This document shows, piece by piece, positions 11,127 through 21,966 of a DNA stretch of 64,000 nt. The DNA lies in contig JAJEKV010000025.1 in assembly GCA_021234155.1 (NCBI GenBank), positions 9,733,017 to 9,797,016 of the forward strand. Direction: 5' to 3'. Each line of letters opens with the position of its first letter. Position 1 is the first letter of the stretch. The translations under genes and the position numbers were made by a program. The DNA comes from Isoetes taiwanensis (taxonomy: Eukaryota; Streptophyta; Lycopodiopsida; Isoetales; Isoetaceae). Below the pieces are notes generated by a model. That model had not been told where the DNA came from, did not search any database, and saw nothing but the letters and a program-made list of their open reading frames with translations.

Positions 11127-12040
11127 GCGGGTCAAGTATTGTCAGCATGTAAGTATCCATCAAAGATTACGACTTCTAAAACATTTTGTCCTCTACTACA
11201 TACATATTATGGTACTAGCATCTTTAAACTAGCAAAGATACCCACACTCTATTATCTAGCTCGACACACACTTTCGGCCTAGCACTTAAGCTTATACATC
11301 GATTAGACCAGCCATCACCATATGCACTAGGCAACGAACTACAACAAAATGCAATTCATATAGCGGATCCCACTTTCCATATGACTTGACATGTCTAAAG
11401 CGGATAAACAATGACTATATGCATCTATGCAATGAAGGTACATGTATGCAAAGAAAAAGACAAGACCTGATCCATGCACGTCACTTCCTAGCCTATACTA
11501 AGAATACTACAAAACAAGAAAATGCATATGCTATAAGCCAGCAAAACTATTACATTGTGTCCTTTCATGCTGGCTGTTATTCTGTGGTGGACAAATTTTT
11601 TTGTTGTTCTCGTGGTGGTTTCGAGTTTATAGTGGTCCGGATTACCAGTTGGTGGGTCCACCCTCGCTATCCCGGTGTCACGGGGGAGGCCGAGCCTCTC
11701 TGTCCCGTAACTTATTCCGTCCACCTTTTACTCAAATGAATTTGCCTTGCCTATGCAGCCCCTAGCCTCTGCTGTATTCCCTGAATCATTGCTCTTCCAA
11801 ATTCTGCCATAGCTATCATGTTCCTAGCCTGATGCTCCTATGACCGTGCTTGACATAAAAGTCTCACACAAGCATATATTGTTTCTAAACATATGTCTCT
11901 AGCCTAATGCTCCTAAGACCTTGCTTGACATAAAAGCCTCAATAGCGGTGCATAATAAAAGAGTGCAATCTACAATCAGAATTGTACAAGGACCACTACG
12001 CATAGATCAAATCCAATAAATGTTTCAATGTTCAAAATAC
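11127..12040. other. Unassigned sequence with a 44 bp direct repeat
   Basis: No recognised coding. 11823-11866 and about 11898-11941 are near-copies (CTAGCCTGATGCTCCTATGA versus CTAGCCTAATGCTCCTAAGA, then TGCTTGACATAAAAG in both). The open frames at 11386-11739 on both strands overlap each other and match nothing I know. Confidence 0.4.
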
Positions 12041-12167
12041 CTGGGCAACGCGCTCAAGTGTGATATCCTTGAGATATATAGGCGTCCGCAAACTGATATC
12101 AGCAAAAACATTGCTTCCCTTGAGTGGAAGACACTGCCCTGGTTCTCCAAAACTAGGCTGCAACACC
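12041..12167 (-). other. Possible orphan internal exon, product unknown
   Basis: On the minus strand an open 127 bp segment is bounded by an acceptor-like AGCAAACAG and a donor CCCAG|GTATTT. Its reading (short excerpts: PSFGEPGQCLPLKGSN, ADISLRTPIYLKDI) has the balanced composition of real protein rather than the K/N/F-rich look of noise in this AT-rich DNA. It lies downstream of the F-box gene on the same strand but after that gene's stop codon. I cannot name the parent gene; it could be a fragment of a neighbour or of a captured gene. Confidence 0.35.
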
Positions 12168-12909
12168 CTGTTTGCTATTGAATGCTTTTGAAATGCTCCG
12201 GATATTATACTGATACCCAAATAGCTGTCAATATTGCACAATTTATATACTCTGATATCAAGTTACCACCGCATTTACTTGCAGCCGTTATCAAGCTGCC
12301 TTATCTTTAAAAGGTACCCTGTTCATATTTGTTCATCTGCCAAGAATACCGGGAAAATCTATCTCTGCTATATTGGAGTATATCATTTTTGCAAACGTTT
12401 TTCAGAGGACACTTCATAGACCACAAAGTCATGATTATCATATCTGGAATTATCAGCCAGTTACCACTATGCTGCTCTTCATCCAGTTAATGCCAATCTA
12501 TAATTTATAGCTTAAGAAACAAAACCTGCTCCCAATTTATCCATTATACCATGTACGTGTACAGGGGTGCTGTTTTGAACAGCTTAGTAAGGGAATGCCA
12601 TTTGCACTTTCTGGAAATACTTCTGCATTATGACTAAGAATACTCCAATCACCCCAAAGTTTCAAAGGGATAGGCAAGAAAGTAACCTTAGCAAACATTT
12701 CTTTTTTCTGATCCAGCGATGGCAAAAAAGCTTGACATAAATGTTTAAAACCAACAAAGTCCTCCAAAATCAGAAGCATATCCAGAACTTCTAAGCTGCA
12801 GGCCAAACAAGAGAAATGTTGGCCATACTTTCTGTGAGTTTACTGCATGGTTCTCTGCAATACTAAATCAACACAAAGCATGCAGCAGAAAGATGCATCT
12901 CACTTCCTT
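12168..12909. other. Downstream flank of the F-box gene; likely 3' UTR and intergenic DNA
   Basis: No convincing coding. A 90-codon minus-strand frame at 12537-12806 has no recognisable motif. The first part downstream of the stop codon (toward lower coordinates) is presumably the 3' untranslated region of the F-box transcript. Confidence 0.35.
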
Positions 12910-14022
12910 TCAAGTAGGTAAGGCCAAAGCACCAGCAACATGGCCATTTTCACACACATATGCTCGAATATATGGTTCTCCATCATCATGATATTCAAGA
13001 GATCTTCTCAAGCAGAAGGTTGTAACCATATCCCATGTTGAAACAGAGCTGCAATAAGCACATCTGATATCAACTTTCTTAGCCTTCAAATCTCTCAAAT
13101 TTCTCCAAACCTGAGATCCTTTGAAGTTCTGGAAAATCCCTCGAAAAAGCTCATAATTCTTTTTCTCATCTCTATGCGTGCATCCTGGCCAACTACATAT
13201 ATACAAGTTGTCTGCTCTAAACCTGCCAGCAAGAAGCTTGGTGCCCTGTTCTCTAGAAAACGCCTTACTCTTTGCTAGATGAGGTCCCTCTGGTGGTGTA
13301 TTTGAGACCATGCTTAAAGGACTAGAATCGCATGTCCTAATTTCCCTGTAAGAAGAGGGCTTGTCATGTATTTTCTGTCTCTGAGACAATAAGTAACCTG
13401 CATTTGATTCTGTTCCTTCCTTGCGCTTATTTAAGCCCTGAACTTGACCTTCTTTATTTATTGTGCAAGAACTTAGCGATACACAATCATGAGCTGAATT
13501 ATTTATCACAGAAACCTCTTCAAACGTGCAGATGTCTCTGGAGCTGATGCTTTCAATATTCTTACTAGTTGATCCCTCCTCTACCATGTAATTTTCAGTA
13601 CAACCTAGCTCTCTTTCTAGGCTAAAATCCCAACTATCTAACAGAACCCCAGCACTTCTTAGCCCAGGGCAACAATGAACAAGCTTATACAACAATCCCC
13701 AACCACCAGCTGGCTCTGAAAGCTTATTGCAACATGTTCTAGTAGTTTGTAAAAGATCATCAACTATGGTAGGAATTACCTTGACGCAATAATTTTTCCA
13801 GCAAATGCTCCGAACCAGGATGGAAAATCTGCGACATACACAAACCATTCTTGCAAGATCTTTAGGGTCCTCATCTAATCTGGACAGGATATTACAGAGT
13901 ATATCCTCGGAAACGGACGGGACATCTCCGGATCTAGGTATAAAGTAGAATATCAAGTAAACTTTGAATAAAAATCTAGGCCAATCCTCGGAAAAGAAAA
14001 ATGCCACCCTTAACAAAATCAA
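12910..14022 (-). CDS. EID1-like F-box protein (EDL3-type)
   Basis: The product should be a substrate adaptor of an SCF ubiquitin ligase. In Arabidopsis, EID1 acts in phytochrome A signalling and EDL3 in abscisic acid responses. The 370-residue frame has an F-box at about residues 35-78 (SEDILCNILSRLDEDPKD, then MVCVCRRF), a WGLLYKLVHCCPGLRSAGVL block near 108-128 and a long variable middle. The C-terminal region (about 255-370) is typical of the family: SREQGTKLL, SWPGC, ELFRGIFQNFKGSQVWRNL, RCAYCSS, FCLRR, YHDDGEP, YVCENGHVAGAL. The stop TGA is at 12912-12910. The start is uncertain: the first 30 residues are hydrophobic and unlike the family, and TATACCTAG at 13942-13934 looks like a splice acceptor. 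Translation may therefore begin in an upstream exon, with this exon starting at 13933. No stop or frameshift interrupts the conserved part, so the gene is probably functional. Confidence 0.85.
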   Translation of the reverse strand: MILLRVAFFFSEDWPRFLFKVYLIFYFIPRSGDVPSVSEDILCNILSRLDEDPKDLARMVCVCRRFSILVRSICWKNYCVKVIPTIVDDLLQTTRTCCNKLSEPAGGWGLLYKLVHCCPGLRSAGVLLDSWDFSLERELGCTENYMVEEGSTSKNIESISSRDICTFEEVSVINNSAHDCVSLSSCTINKEGQVQGLNKRKEGTESNAGYLLSQRQKIHDKPSSYREIRTCDSSPLSMVSNTPPEGPHLAKSKAFSREQGTKLLAGRFRADNLYICSWPGCTHRDEKKNYELFRGIFQNFKGSQVWRNLRDLKAKKVDIRCAYCSSVSTWDMVTTFCLRRSLEYHDDGEPYIRAYVCENGHVAGALALPT

Positions 14023-16386
14023 ATCCGCAGTTCTTCATGTGAAGCAGCACACAGATGCAATCTGTCTTGAACTTGGCGTCATTCCTGAGATTCGAAGAAC
14101 CCTAATTCTTCATCGCCTTGCCATCGCCTTGCCATCGCCTTTCCACAGAGTTATATTTAATAGTTTCAGATCAGATACACAGAATATTCAACAACACTTC
14201 TCAAGTATAAGCTATAATCACAGACAGTTTGATAACTGGAACCGTATTCACAGTTTTAAAATTGAATAACAAAATACTTGATGGACTTATCTGTGAATAG
14301 CACAAATGCAAGAACTCCAAGAGATCTTCTGGCAACTTGGCAGGGACGTTTCTTCAAGATCTTCAACAAGATTCGGCATAAAAGATTATGGCCTGCGGCT
14401 CCATTCAAATATACTCTTCTACTGCTAAGAATACCTAACGGCCTACTGCCAGATGATCTAAACCGATGCAGTGAATGCCCCGGAACGGCTGTCTGCTCTA
14501 AAATCTTCTGATCAGATTTGCTTCTACTTTTCTACTCTAATCGGCTGCCTCACAATCTGATCGGCTCCTTCCCATACATCCCTGAGATTTGTTGCCCAAC
14601 TCTGGTCGGATCTTCCCTTGTATGCTCGGATCTGCTGGTCTGCCTCTTTCTCTGATCCATTCCTGCCCTTTCAGATCCGCTCCTCCAACTGGTCGACCGC
14701 CTCCTCCCTTGGTTCCGCTCCCTGCAACCACAAGCCCCCTTTTGATGGCTTTACCACTAAAATTAGATAACCTTTCAAATTGTCTCGCCACTTCCAATTC
14801 TCCAGAAAATCTGCAGGAACTCACTACGGCAAAAAAAAACTACTCCAATTTTTCTTCTACACCTATGCATTTGGCCATTCGAAGTGCTCCAGCCACCAGC
14901 AGTACCATGGCCACTCTTTTTGCTTCGATTTCAAGCCGGTCTTAGATCTACCACGATTTTTTCTAACTATATGGAACTCTTCTGGATTTGAAAAGAATAG
15001 GATTCTTCGATCCCTCAAATAATTCTGCCATTGCGCCAATCTTGGGGTTTTGTTGACAGGAAAATATACCTTGTTTTTTCCATATCGTTAAACTTGGCCA
15101 TGGAATTTTCCTTGGCGAGATGGGACAAAACTCATTTTCCATAGCAAGGGGGTCAATCCCATTTTCCACATCATTGCTGTACCCACCATCATTGGAGCAT
15201 TTTAGAACATTGACAGAGCAGATGAAGAAAGAGAAGAATAGAGAATTGAACCCTCGTACAAGCAAGGCAGTTTCTCATTGCAGAGGGCATTCCATCTTGG
15301 TTCTGGTTAGCTCTTGTGGTCAATATGGGAGCGTTGAAGGCGTCATATTTTTCGGGGCATTTACCTATCTGTACACGGTATTATTGCTGCCGCCCAGAAT
15401 AAGATACTAATGGCTTACGGGTGTTTCTCCCTTGAGTTAGAAGTGAGGGAATGTATTTGGATTCAATATCTTCAAATTGGTCCTTATCATTCCTATTCTG
15501 GAGTAAGTATGTTGTGAGTTCTTGTGGCATCTTCTTGTGCTTACACAGTTAGATGAGACATGTACATTCTGTACTTTTCATATATGATTCGAACACCTTT
15601 TGCTTTCGTCCTTAAAAAAACAAAAAAGAATATGTTGTCATTATGAGAGACCCCAAGAATCAATACCCAGTTCTCTACTCTAGATAGATTCTAAACATGT
15701 AAGCTAGGGCATCATCATAAGCGCGCTCTGAAGGTAAGATGGTCTATCCTTATCTCTTGCTTGCATGCTCTCTTGTTGGCTATTGTAGGGCTGAGGCACA
15801 TATCCTTCTCTTCCACATAGCATGAACGTCGTTTATTTACGTGGAGTAAGTGTATAATCTCATGAAGTAGACCGGACATTAAAAAATGCTGCTTAAGGTC
15901 ATGATGATTTCAGTGGCATATCAAAGCCTTTACCATTGAATTGGTAATTCAATAGTTTTTAAGAGGCAGTCTGTTAGAGATTTAAAAATTGATATTATTG
16001 ATAAAGAGGCAAAAAAGCTCCTTCACGAAGTTTATATAGTTGGTGAATGCGTTAGAAGAGAGGAGGCTTCCCCATAACAATTTGGCAAATTAATCTCATC
16101 TTTTTACTGAAGGAAGCCTACTAAGCATAGTGGCAAATATTTCAAAATTCCCAAAAAATATCAATTTTGCGATATAGCCACTAAAATCAACACTAGTCCA
16201 GTGAGTCCCCATGATGATATCTGGCCTCCAAATTTGAGGTCGAATTCCAACTTTGGCTTGAACTTTTTAGAGATTGTGGGAGATCTCTAAATGCACCGAT
16301 CCCATGCTTTATTTAAAAAATAAATAAATAAAAGCAGAATGAGGGCAAGGCTTGAGCAGGGCCAAATTTACCAATTCAACGATATA
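14023..16386. other. Upstream region of the F-box gene; no other gene recognised
   Basis: Bases next to 14022 probably hold the 5' UTR or a first exon and the promoter of the minus-strand F-box gene. Frames at 14537-14945 and 14963-15410 on both strands are GC- or AT-biased noise without motifs. No terminal repeats seen. Confidence 0.35.
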
Positions 16387-16388
16387 TT

Positions 16389-16450
16389 GGGTCCATAAGC
16401 CAGTTGGTCTCCATGGACGATAAAAATACATTTTATTGTATTTTATTCTC
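16389..16450 (+). repeat. SINE/LINE-like 3'-end module, copy 1
   Basis: GGGTCCATAAGCCAGTTGGT followed by CTCCATGGACGATAAAAATA and an A/T-rich TATT tail. Related modules lie at 18931-18976 (minus) and 54819-54873 (+), and the tail resembles that of the degenerate LINE at 9431. Confidence 0.5.
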
Positions 16451-18284
16451 TCTTTTCTTTTCTTTTCTTTTATGCTACTGAGGCAGATATGTTGTTTTAG
16501 ATTTAGCAAATGGATCAAGAACTAGCTAACTTTTGGGACTATGTTTATTGGGGGTTTTGTTTTTTAAAAGTGGAGTAGACTAGTCATGATTTTGTTGTAA
16601 GGATGTTTATTGCACATTATGGTTTTTGTTTTTTTTTTTATAAGACATTCTTTTAATTGAATTGAATAATTTTTCACGCATATAGAAATGATTATTATGA
16701 TTATTTGTACAATGGCAACCAAGGTAAAAAGTGCGGGGGTTTACTCAAAGAAATGCCAGAGGTATTGTATTAAATTACATGCAAAAAGCTACATGATATA
16801 CAAAATTTTGGACTGGAAAGAATCCTACCCCGAAAACATGGATGATCAAATCAACTTCATTCACCTCAAGAAAGAGGGAGATTGGATCAAATACTTAAAC
16901 AAAAGTATTAAGGTTATTAAAAGCAGATAATAAGTATTTTTTATAGGAAACTAGGAGGCACAAAGCTGCTTAGAAGTCCAGAACCCCATCCAGGGTGATG
17001 ATAAAGAATGCATCCCGGGTATGCTGGAACATAAGATCATCAAGCTCTGTTGGCCCAAGGGGAGTAGAGTCAAGCAAATGCAGGATCCAAGTATCCGATC
17101 AATTCTGGAGAATATGCAGTTTTTCTTCAAAATATTTTTTGATTTCCTTATTGTATTCCCAAATGTCTTTGTCCTTTAGAGCTCGCTCTAAGGTCATGTA
17201 GCCAACACACTCAGACTTTACCTAATGCAAACACTCAATGGCTTGCTGCTGAAAGAGCATCACTGTGCTAGGATCAACATGATACTGTCCTCCCTCCATG
17301 TGCTTCTTCCCCAGAAAATATGTGCAAGAATAGTAAAAAGGAGGTTAAAGAATTGAAAAAGCCCAGAGTGTGTCCCAAAGAATTCCACTTAACATCGTTG
17401 TCAGGGCCCTTTTTGAATTTGTGAGCCATAGCAGTTTCCACGAGCAAACATTGAAAGGATGCTTTAAACTCATTAAGACTGAGATTGAATTGGGAGATGG
17501 CCACATTATTTTTATGCTTCCATATGGCCCAGCAGCACAGAGTTCTAATGGTGCCTTCAAACCTAGAGTGTTCAAGAAGTTAAATGAACCATCTTCGTCT
17601 GCAAGGACATCACCTAATAAAGGGTGATAATTGATTTATTCAATGATATTTATTTAGCGATAATCTTTTGCACTAAATATTCAAATTATTTAACCCTTTG
17701 GCATACGGTGAGAATATTAACAATGTACTTTATATATGGTTATCGAGAAGGTCTAAAGCAAATCACAATTTCTCAAACTCAGGCTCATATCTTCTTTATG
17801 GAGAAAATAGAGAATGGTACATCCAAACAAATACAAACTGTAGATACACATACTTGATTTTAGATAGAACCAACATCCACTTCCTTAAAATCCTAGCCCC
17901 TGCCCCGAGCCTGCCTCTCTCCCTCCCTCCCTCCCTCCCTCTCTCTCGCTCGTAGGCCACATGCTTGCCAAAATACCCATCTCTCGTTCTCTCAGAATTA
18001 TACGTATTTTTCTAGGAGGAGAGGAGAGAAGGCTGTCTCTCGAGTTCTAACAGCATCGGTTAGACTTCAAAAGTTTATGGCCCACCGGAGAACTAGTCTA
18101 TCGATCCATTCCGGTAGGGCAGGCTTTTGTGGGATAATTCCCCTTCAAATTTGAATCGGCCTCCAAAATGTGGGATATTTCTTTCCCTGTTCCTGCTGGT
18201 AGGTAAGCTTTGTGGGATATTTCATTTGCCATGTTTCTTGCATAGGGTTGCATTTGCCGACCGTTCTATCATGGATCGATTGCC
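16451..18284. other. Unassigned AT-rich sequence
   Basis: Short open frames at 16688-16930 and 17274-17627 overlap on both strands and have no recognised domain. A pyrimidine microsatellite lies at 17911-17950. Confidence 0.4.
17911..17950. repeat. (TCCC)n / (TC)n microsatellite
   Basis: Run of CTCCCTCCCTCCCTCC passing into CTCTCTCTCG. Simple sequence, directly visible. Confidence 0.9.
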
Positions 18285-18635
18285 ATGTTTTTGCAGGCTC
18301 TTACAACCGGATTTGCCTTTCAAAGGTTCTGTTTGCAGCTTATTGAGCTCAACGAGCTTGAAGACCCAATGAATCTTTTCAATGGCGATGATTTGCAAGA
18401 AAATAACAGTTTGTTCTTCTGTGCTGCCTCAGCTTTGATGTTAGCTAGATCCTGCAGGGTTAGAAGGCCACATAGAAGATTCTGGATTGCTCCAAGGCAA
18501 AGAACACAATGGGATAATATAGATAACCATGCATGGAATTGGCTGCCTTTTTTTGAAGACGATATGTGGCACCAATTTTACAGAATGGAAAGGGCCAATT
18601 CAAGCAAAGCAAATAAGAAACAATATCTGTTGTAA
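18285..18635 (+). pseudogene. PIF/Harbinger-like transposase fragment (N-terminal part)
   Basis: The 116-codon frame carries RRPHRRFWIAPRQRTQWDNI followed by a tryptophan- and acid-rich stretch and MWHQFYRMERAN. In PIF/Harbinger (HARBI1/ALP1-like) proteins the N-terminal region has a similar order: R-x-W-W/F-x-x-x-R, an acidic W/F patch, then F-R-M-x-R. The frame stops soon after, so the DDE nuclease core is missing. I infer a broken, immobile remnant; a domesticated short protein cannot be excluded. No terminal inverted repeats were found around it. Confidence 0.45.
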
Positions 18636-18930
18636 TAGAATTTAATATCAGAACAACATAAGCTTCATTTAAATTGAATTAATAAAATTTGAACAAGCTA
18701 AGAAATACCTCTAGATCGGAAATCAGCAAAGCGGATCGAAGAATTAGTGGGAATTCAAGGATTTGCGTGGCATTGAAGACCAATAAACAAGGGGAAATGG
18801 CACCCCAGAATTTTGGGAGGGAAAGTTTTCGGTGATGATTTTCAGGCGACATAATTTTAGGGGGTTGTTAAGTTAGTGGTTAATGGAAATGCGTCTAACG
18901 GCTGTTAGGGAAGGAAAGAAGGAAGGAAGG

Positions 18931-18976
18931 TACTTTTATCGTCCACGGAGACCAATCGGTCTATGGGACCCAATAC
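18931..18976 (-). repeat. SINE/LINE-like 3'-end module, copy 2
   Basis: Minus strand reads GGGTCCCATAGACCGATTGG, then TCTCCGTGGACGATAAAAG, matching 16389-16450 and 54819-54860. Confidence 0.5.
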
Positions 18977-19540
18977 AAAAACGCAGCAAGCGGATTACTG
19001 CCCGGATTAAAAAACCCCCGCCCCGAAGGGTTTTCGAGGGAAAAACCGTGGCAGCAATCAGCCTGCTGACAAACTGTCCTAACATATAAAATGCAGAAAC
19101 ACCCAAATATATACAGTCATGCACCGCACCCGTAGTGCCTAATCAGCGGGCAGCCAGGCGGGGGCAAAGGTGACCTCGCAGGTCCAGTACCTCCTGAATG
19201 TACGACCCCAGGGCACGTACTGACGGTGTGTTCATCAGCAAATGCAAGGGCAAGTCCAGCCGTACTAAGGGAGCGTGTCCGCCCGGATCTCGACCAACGC
19301 CGGCAACTCGAAAGTGTGAGACTCATCCTCAATGGCACCCGTTTGACAAAGACCGACAGAGCCTGTCCTGGCGGGGCTCCCCAATCCACCTGCCCGTCTC
19401 GATGCGAAGATGGTGGGCACCTGTGCGAATGGAGGCAATGAGTCTGCGCTTTTTCAGGGGCGAATCATCTCTCAAGGTGAGAGTTGAGTTTTTCCACTCT
19501 CACCCATCTCTCATAATCTCTCATTCTCTCTAAGTCAGTT

Positions 19541-19605
19541 GGCCAAGACCTCTCCCTCCCTCTCCCTCTCTCTCTGTGTGTGTGTTTGTGTGTGCATGTG
19601 CGTGC
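19541..19605. repeat. (TC)n then (TG)n microsatellite
   Basis: CCTCCCTCTCCCTCTCTCTC followed by GTGTGTGTGTTTGTGTGTG. Directly visible simple sequence. Confidence 0.85.
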
Positions 19606-19777
19606 ATGTTGAGATGGCCATCCAATGTATTTTTCCAATCCCAAAAAGGTTCTTTCAGTAAATTTGAGGCACCAAATGATGATGCCAAACAACATAATAC
19701 TAAATCAATTGTCAAAATCTTGAAACACACAAAATGATGCCCACCACTAGGAGGGTTTCCTTTCGATCCTTTTTCTT

Positions 19778-19901
19778 AACCGCAACAAAGGAGCTTGTAG
19801 TTTAATAAAGGTTAAGTAATTTATAAAATGGATATTCTCCTAACCACAACTAAGAAGCTTGTGAATAAACAAAGGTTAAATAATTTATGAAATGGATATT
19901 C
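19778..19901. repeat. Tandem ~60 bp repeat upstream of the RALF gene
   Basis: Two units, 19778-19837 and 19842-19901, share AACC(G/A)CAAC, GAAGCTTGT or GGAGCTTGT, AAAGGTTAA, TAATTTAT and AAATGGATATTC. The second unit ends about 150 bp before the RALF start codon, so it may lie in the promoter or 5' UTR. Confidence 0.7.
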
Positions 19902-20054
19902 GTGCAAAAACGTGCATATCTAGGCCTACATCATTACAAGATGGGAATCCATTTTGTCTGTCTAACAAAACAAAGAAATATGTAAGGTGGGGTCGCCAAA
20001 TAAGGAAATAAAGTGGATGAAGCTTCTTTTAAGTGACCAAAAATTTGTCTGAGA

Positions 20055-20390
20055 ATGGAGCGGGTAGAGAAGGCAATGCTAATTCTGGCCTTGCTTATGG
20101 GCTGCAACATTGCCAATTCTTTAAACTCAGAAGGCAAATTCTGCAGCGGAATTGCAGGAGAGTGCGACGAAGAAGAAGAATTGCTGGATTCTATTATTCA
20201 TAGAAGGTTTTTGGCAAGCACCACGAACTACATTAGTTACAATTCCCTTGTTAGGAACCAAATTCCTTGCCCTGCCGGATCTGGACGGTCGTACTACACT
20301 ACAAACTGTAAATCTGCCTCTGGTATTGCAGATCCTACTAAACGAAGCTGCTCCACTGCTACTCGTTGTCAACGAGATACTTCTTCATAG
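20055..20390 (+). CDS. RALF (rapid alkalinization factor) peptide precursor
   Basis: This is a secreted cysteine-rich signalling peptide; in the family it is sensed by CrRLK1L receptor kinases such as FERONIA and raises apoplastic pH. The 111-codon single-exon frame has a signal peptide (residues 1-22, MERVEKAMLILALLMGCNIA), an acidic propeptide, and RRFLA at 50-54, the S1P-type cleavage site (RRxL). YISYNSL at 59-65 is the receptor-binding YISY motif, and the four mature cysteines are at 72, 85, 99 and 105 (PC..., SYYTTNC, RSC, RC). Spacing is C-x12-C-x13-C-x5-C; the first interval is a little longer than usual. Two extra cysteines (30 and 37) lie in the propeptide. ATG at 20055 gives the signal peptide directly, and TAG is at 20388. 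No disablement is seen. Confidence 0.93.
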   Translation: MERVEKAMLILALLMGCNIANSLNSEGKFCSGIAGECDEEEELLDSIIHRRFLASTTNYISYNSLVRNQIPCPAGSGRSYYTTNCKSASGIADPTKRSCSTATRCQRDTSS

Positions 20391-21245
20391 GTCCGCTCTA
20401 TCTTTGTCTCACACTTTATTTACAACAGTTTCATCTTTGGTACTTTTATGATTTGATCTGAATCTTCATTCTTTATTCTGAAGCTAAACATGAATATGTA
20501 CATTTGGGTATAAACCAGTGAACTTTAAGTTCTGTTGGTGCTTATTCTAGCAATATGTTTTTTCTTTGTTTCTCTTGTTGATGCTATTTATAGAACTTCG
20601 TTGGCTAAACCAATGTAATAATTCTAAACAAGAGAATATTATGTTACGTGTGTCATTTGGTACAAAATGGCATTGCAAACTCCAAGGTATCATCGCATAT
20701 TCTTTTAGTCTTCTAAATTGTGTGAGCTTTAACCGCCATGGCTAAATTAGACAAAAGAAATGAAAAAAAAAAAGTAGAGAAAAGGTTTACCAAGATTCCT
20801 AGGGCCAAAGTATGTAGATGAGTTTCTATGGAGCAAGGATCCCAACTAGGTTAGCTAGGTCGGAAGCAAATGCATGCTTGTAGTTTAGGACATCTACTAA
20901 TAAAGTTTAGAAGGGCACTAGCCCTACAGAATGCCGAATGTCATGTGCCGTCGGTTGTGTAGTATTGGCATCGGTCAATAGGGCTGTAAGAATGATGCCT
21001 AACTATCTTATATGACTTTCATGTAAATTCACTATTCATGTCACTTCCATTGCACAAATACCCATGCATATAAATTCTAAACAAGCTGCTAAGCACTATA
21101 GATTGTCCCAATGCCAAGTCCAGTTGGATGTGGAGATGTTGGATTGTAAGGATGATGCTTGAATATGACAGAAGTAGGAAGGGAAGTTACCTGCAGTAAA
21201 AAATTTTGAGTAAACATAAACCATTACATTCAACATTTTTAAATT
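20391..21245. other. RALF 3' flank and intergenic AT-rich sequence
   Basis: The first few hundred bases are probably the RALF 3' UTR. No further coding or repeat structure recognised. Confidence 0.4.
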
Positions 21246-21544
21246 AAAATCCCCCCAAAAATGCCCTTTGATTTGGGTGCATATTCACATGCGAGGTGAT
21301 GTAGGGCAATGAGAGCCCCTTTTATACTCTCTTAAATCGTATAATACATGTATAAAATCAAAACCTTGCCTCAAACCTTTATTCCACAAAGCTTGTATCA
21401 AAACTTGTCGAAGCATGCCCCACAAATGAGAATCGCTATCTATGGTGTAGATTGAGGAATAACTTGTACATATACGCATCCAACAGCTTTCAATAACCAG
21501 AGTCATTCTTTGTGTGAATATGCACCCAAAGTAAAGGGGGTTTT
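21246..21544. mobile_element. MITE with ~40 bp imperfect terminal inverted repeats
   Basis: The left end reads AAAATCCCCCC..., then TTTGGGTGCATATTCACA up to 21289. The right end, reverse complemented, reads AAAACCCCCTTTACTTTGGG then TGCATATTCACACA. The inner 17-18 bases of the two repeats are identical; the outer part has a small gap. Length is about 300 bp with no coding. A target duplication is not clear because both flanks are A/T runs. Confidence 0.7.
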
Positions 21545-21966
21545 AAGAAATAAGGGAATAAATTACTATACTTATTTTTTTCTTTAGATAAACTAACCTT
21601 GGGTGAACTGTTCTCAAATTCATTTCTAGAGTTTCTATAGTTTGGCTAAGCTTTCTAAACTTTGCCACCCTTAGTTTCTCATGTTTGGCTAACTTTCAAG
21701 TCTTTCATCAATATAAGTTTGTACATTTGGCTATTTTTCTCAAAAGTCATGACCACAGCTTAGATAGACAATATTTAATTTAAAGCCTTTCCAATATGTT
21801 TGAGCCATTTCATTTGCATAAGAATGAATGAAAGAAATAACAACTATCTCTTTAACTTTGACCAAATATGATCCAAATCTCTCAAACAATAAGCGATTGC
21901 GTGATCATTATTGCAGTACTATTCATTACAAATAACCAATTAATAAACGAGGAGCTTTAAAAAATT
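21545..21966. other. AT-rich intergenic sequence
   Basis: No coding or repeat structure recognised. Confidence 0.4.

Larger units (their letters stand above)
18636..19777. other. Mixed intergenic sequence with a GC-rich block and TC/TG microsatellite
   Basis: 18931-18976 (minus) is a copy of the SINE/LINE-like 3'-end module. 19117-19450 is much richer in G+C than its surroundings, with several overlapping open frames but no motif; it may be transposon debris. 19541-19605 is a (TC)n/(TG)n microsatellite. No gene recognised. Confidence 0.4.

Noticed and set aside
16309-19089. Similar peptides FYRPWRPTGLW and FYRPRRPIGLW in two frames
   Set aside because: They come from opposite copies of the non-coding SINE/LINE-like 3' module, not from a protein family.
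19117-19533. GC-rich overlapping frames of up to 111 codons
   Set aside because: All three frames on both strands are open because of composition; no motif in any.
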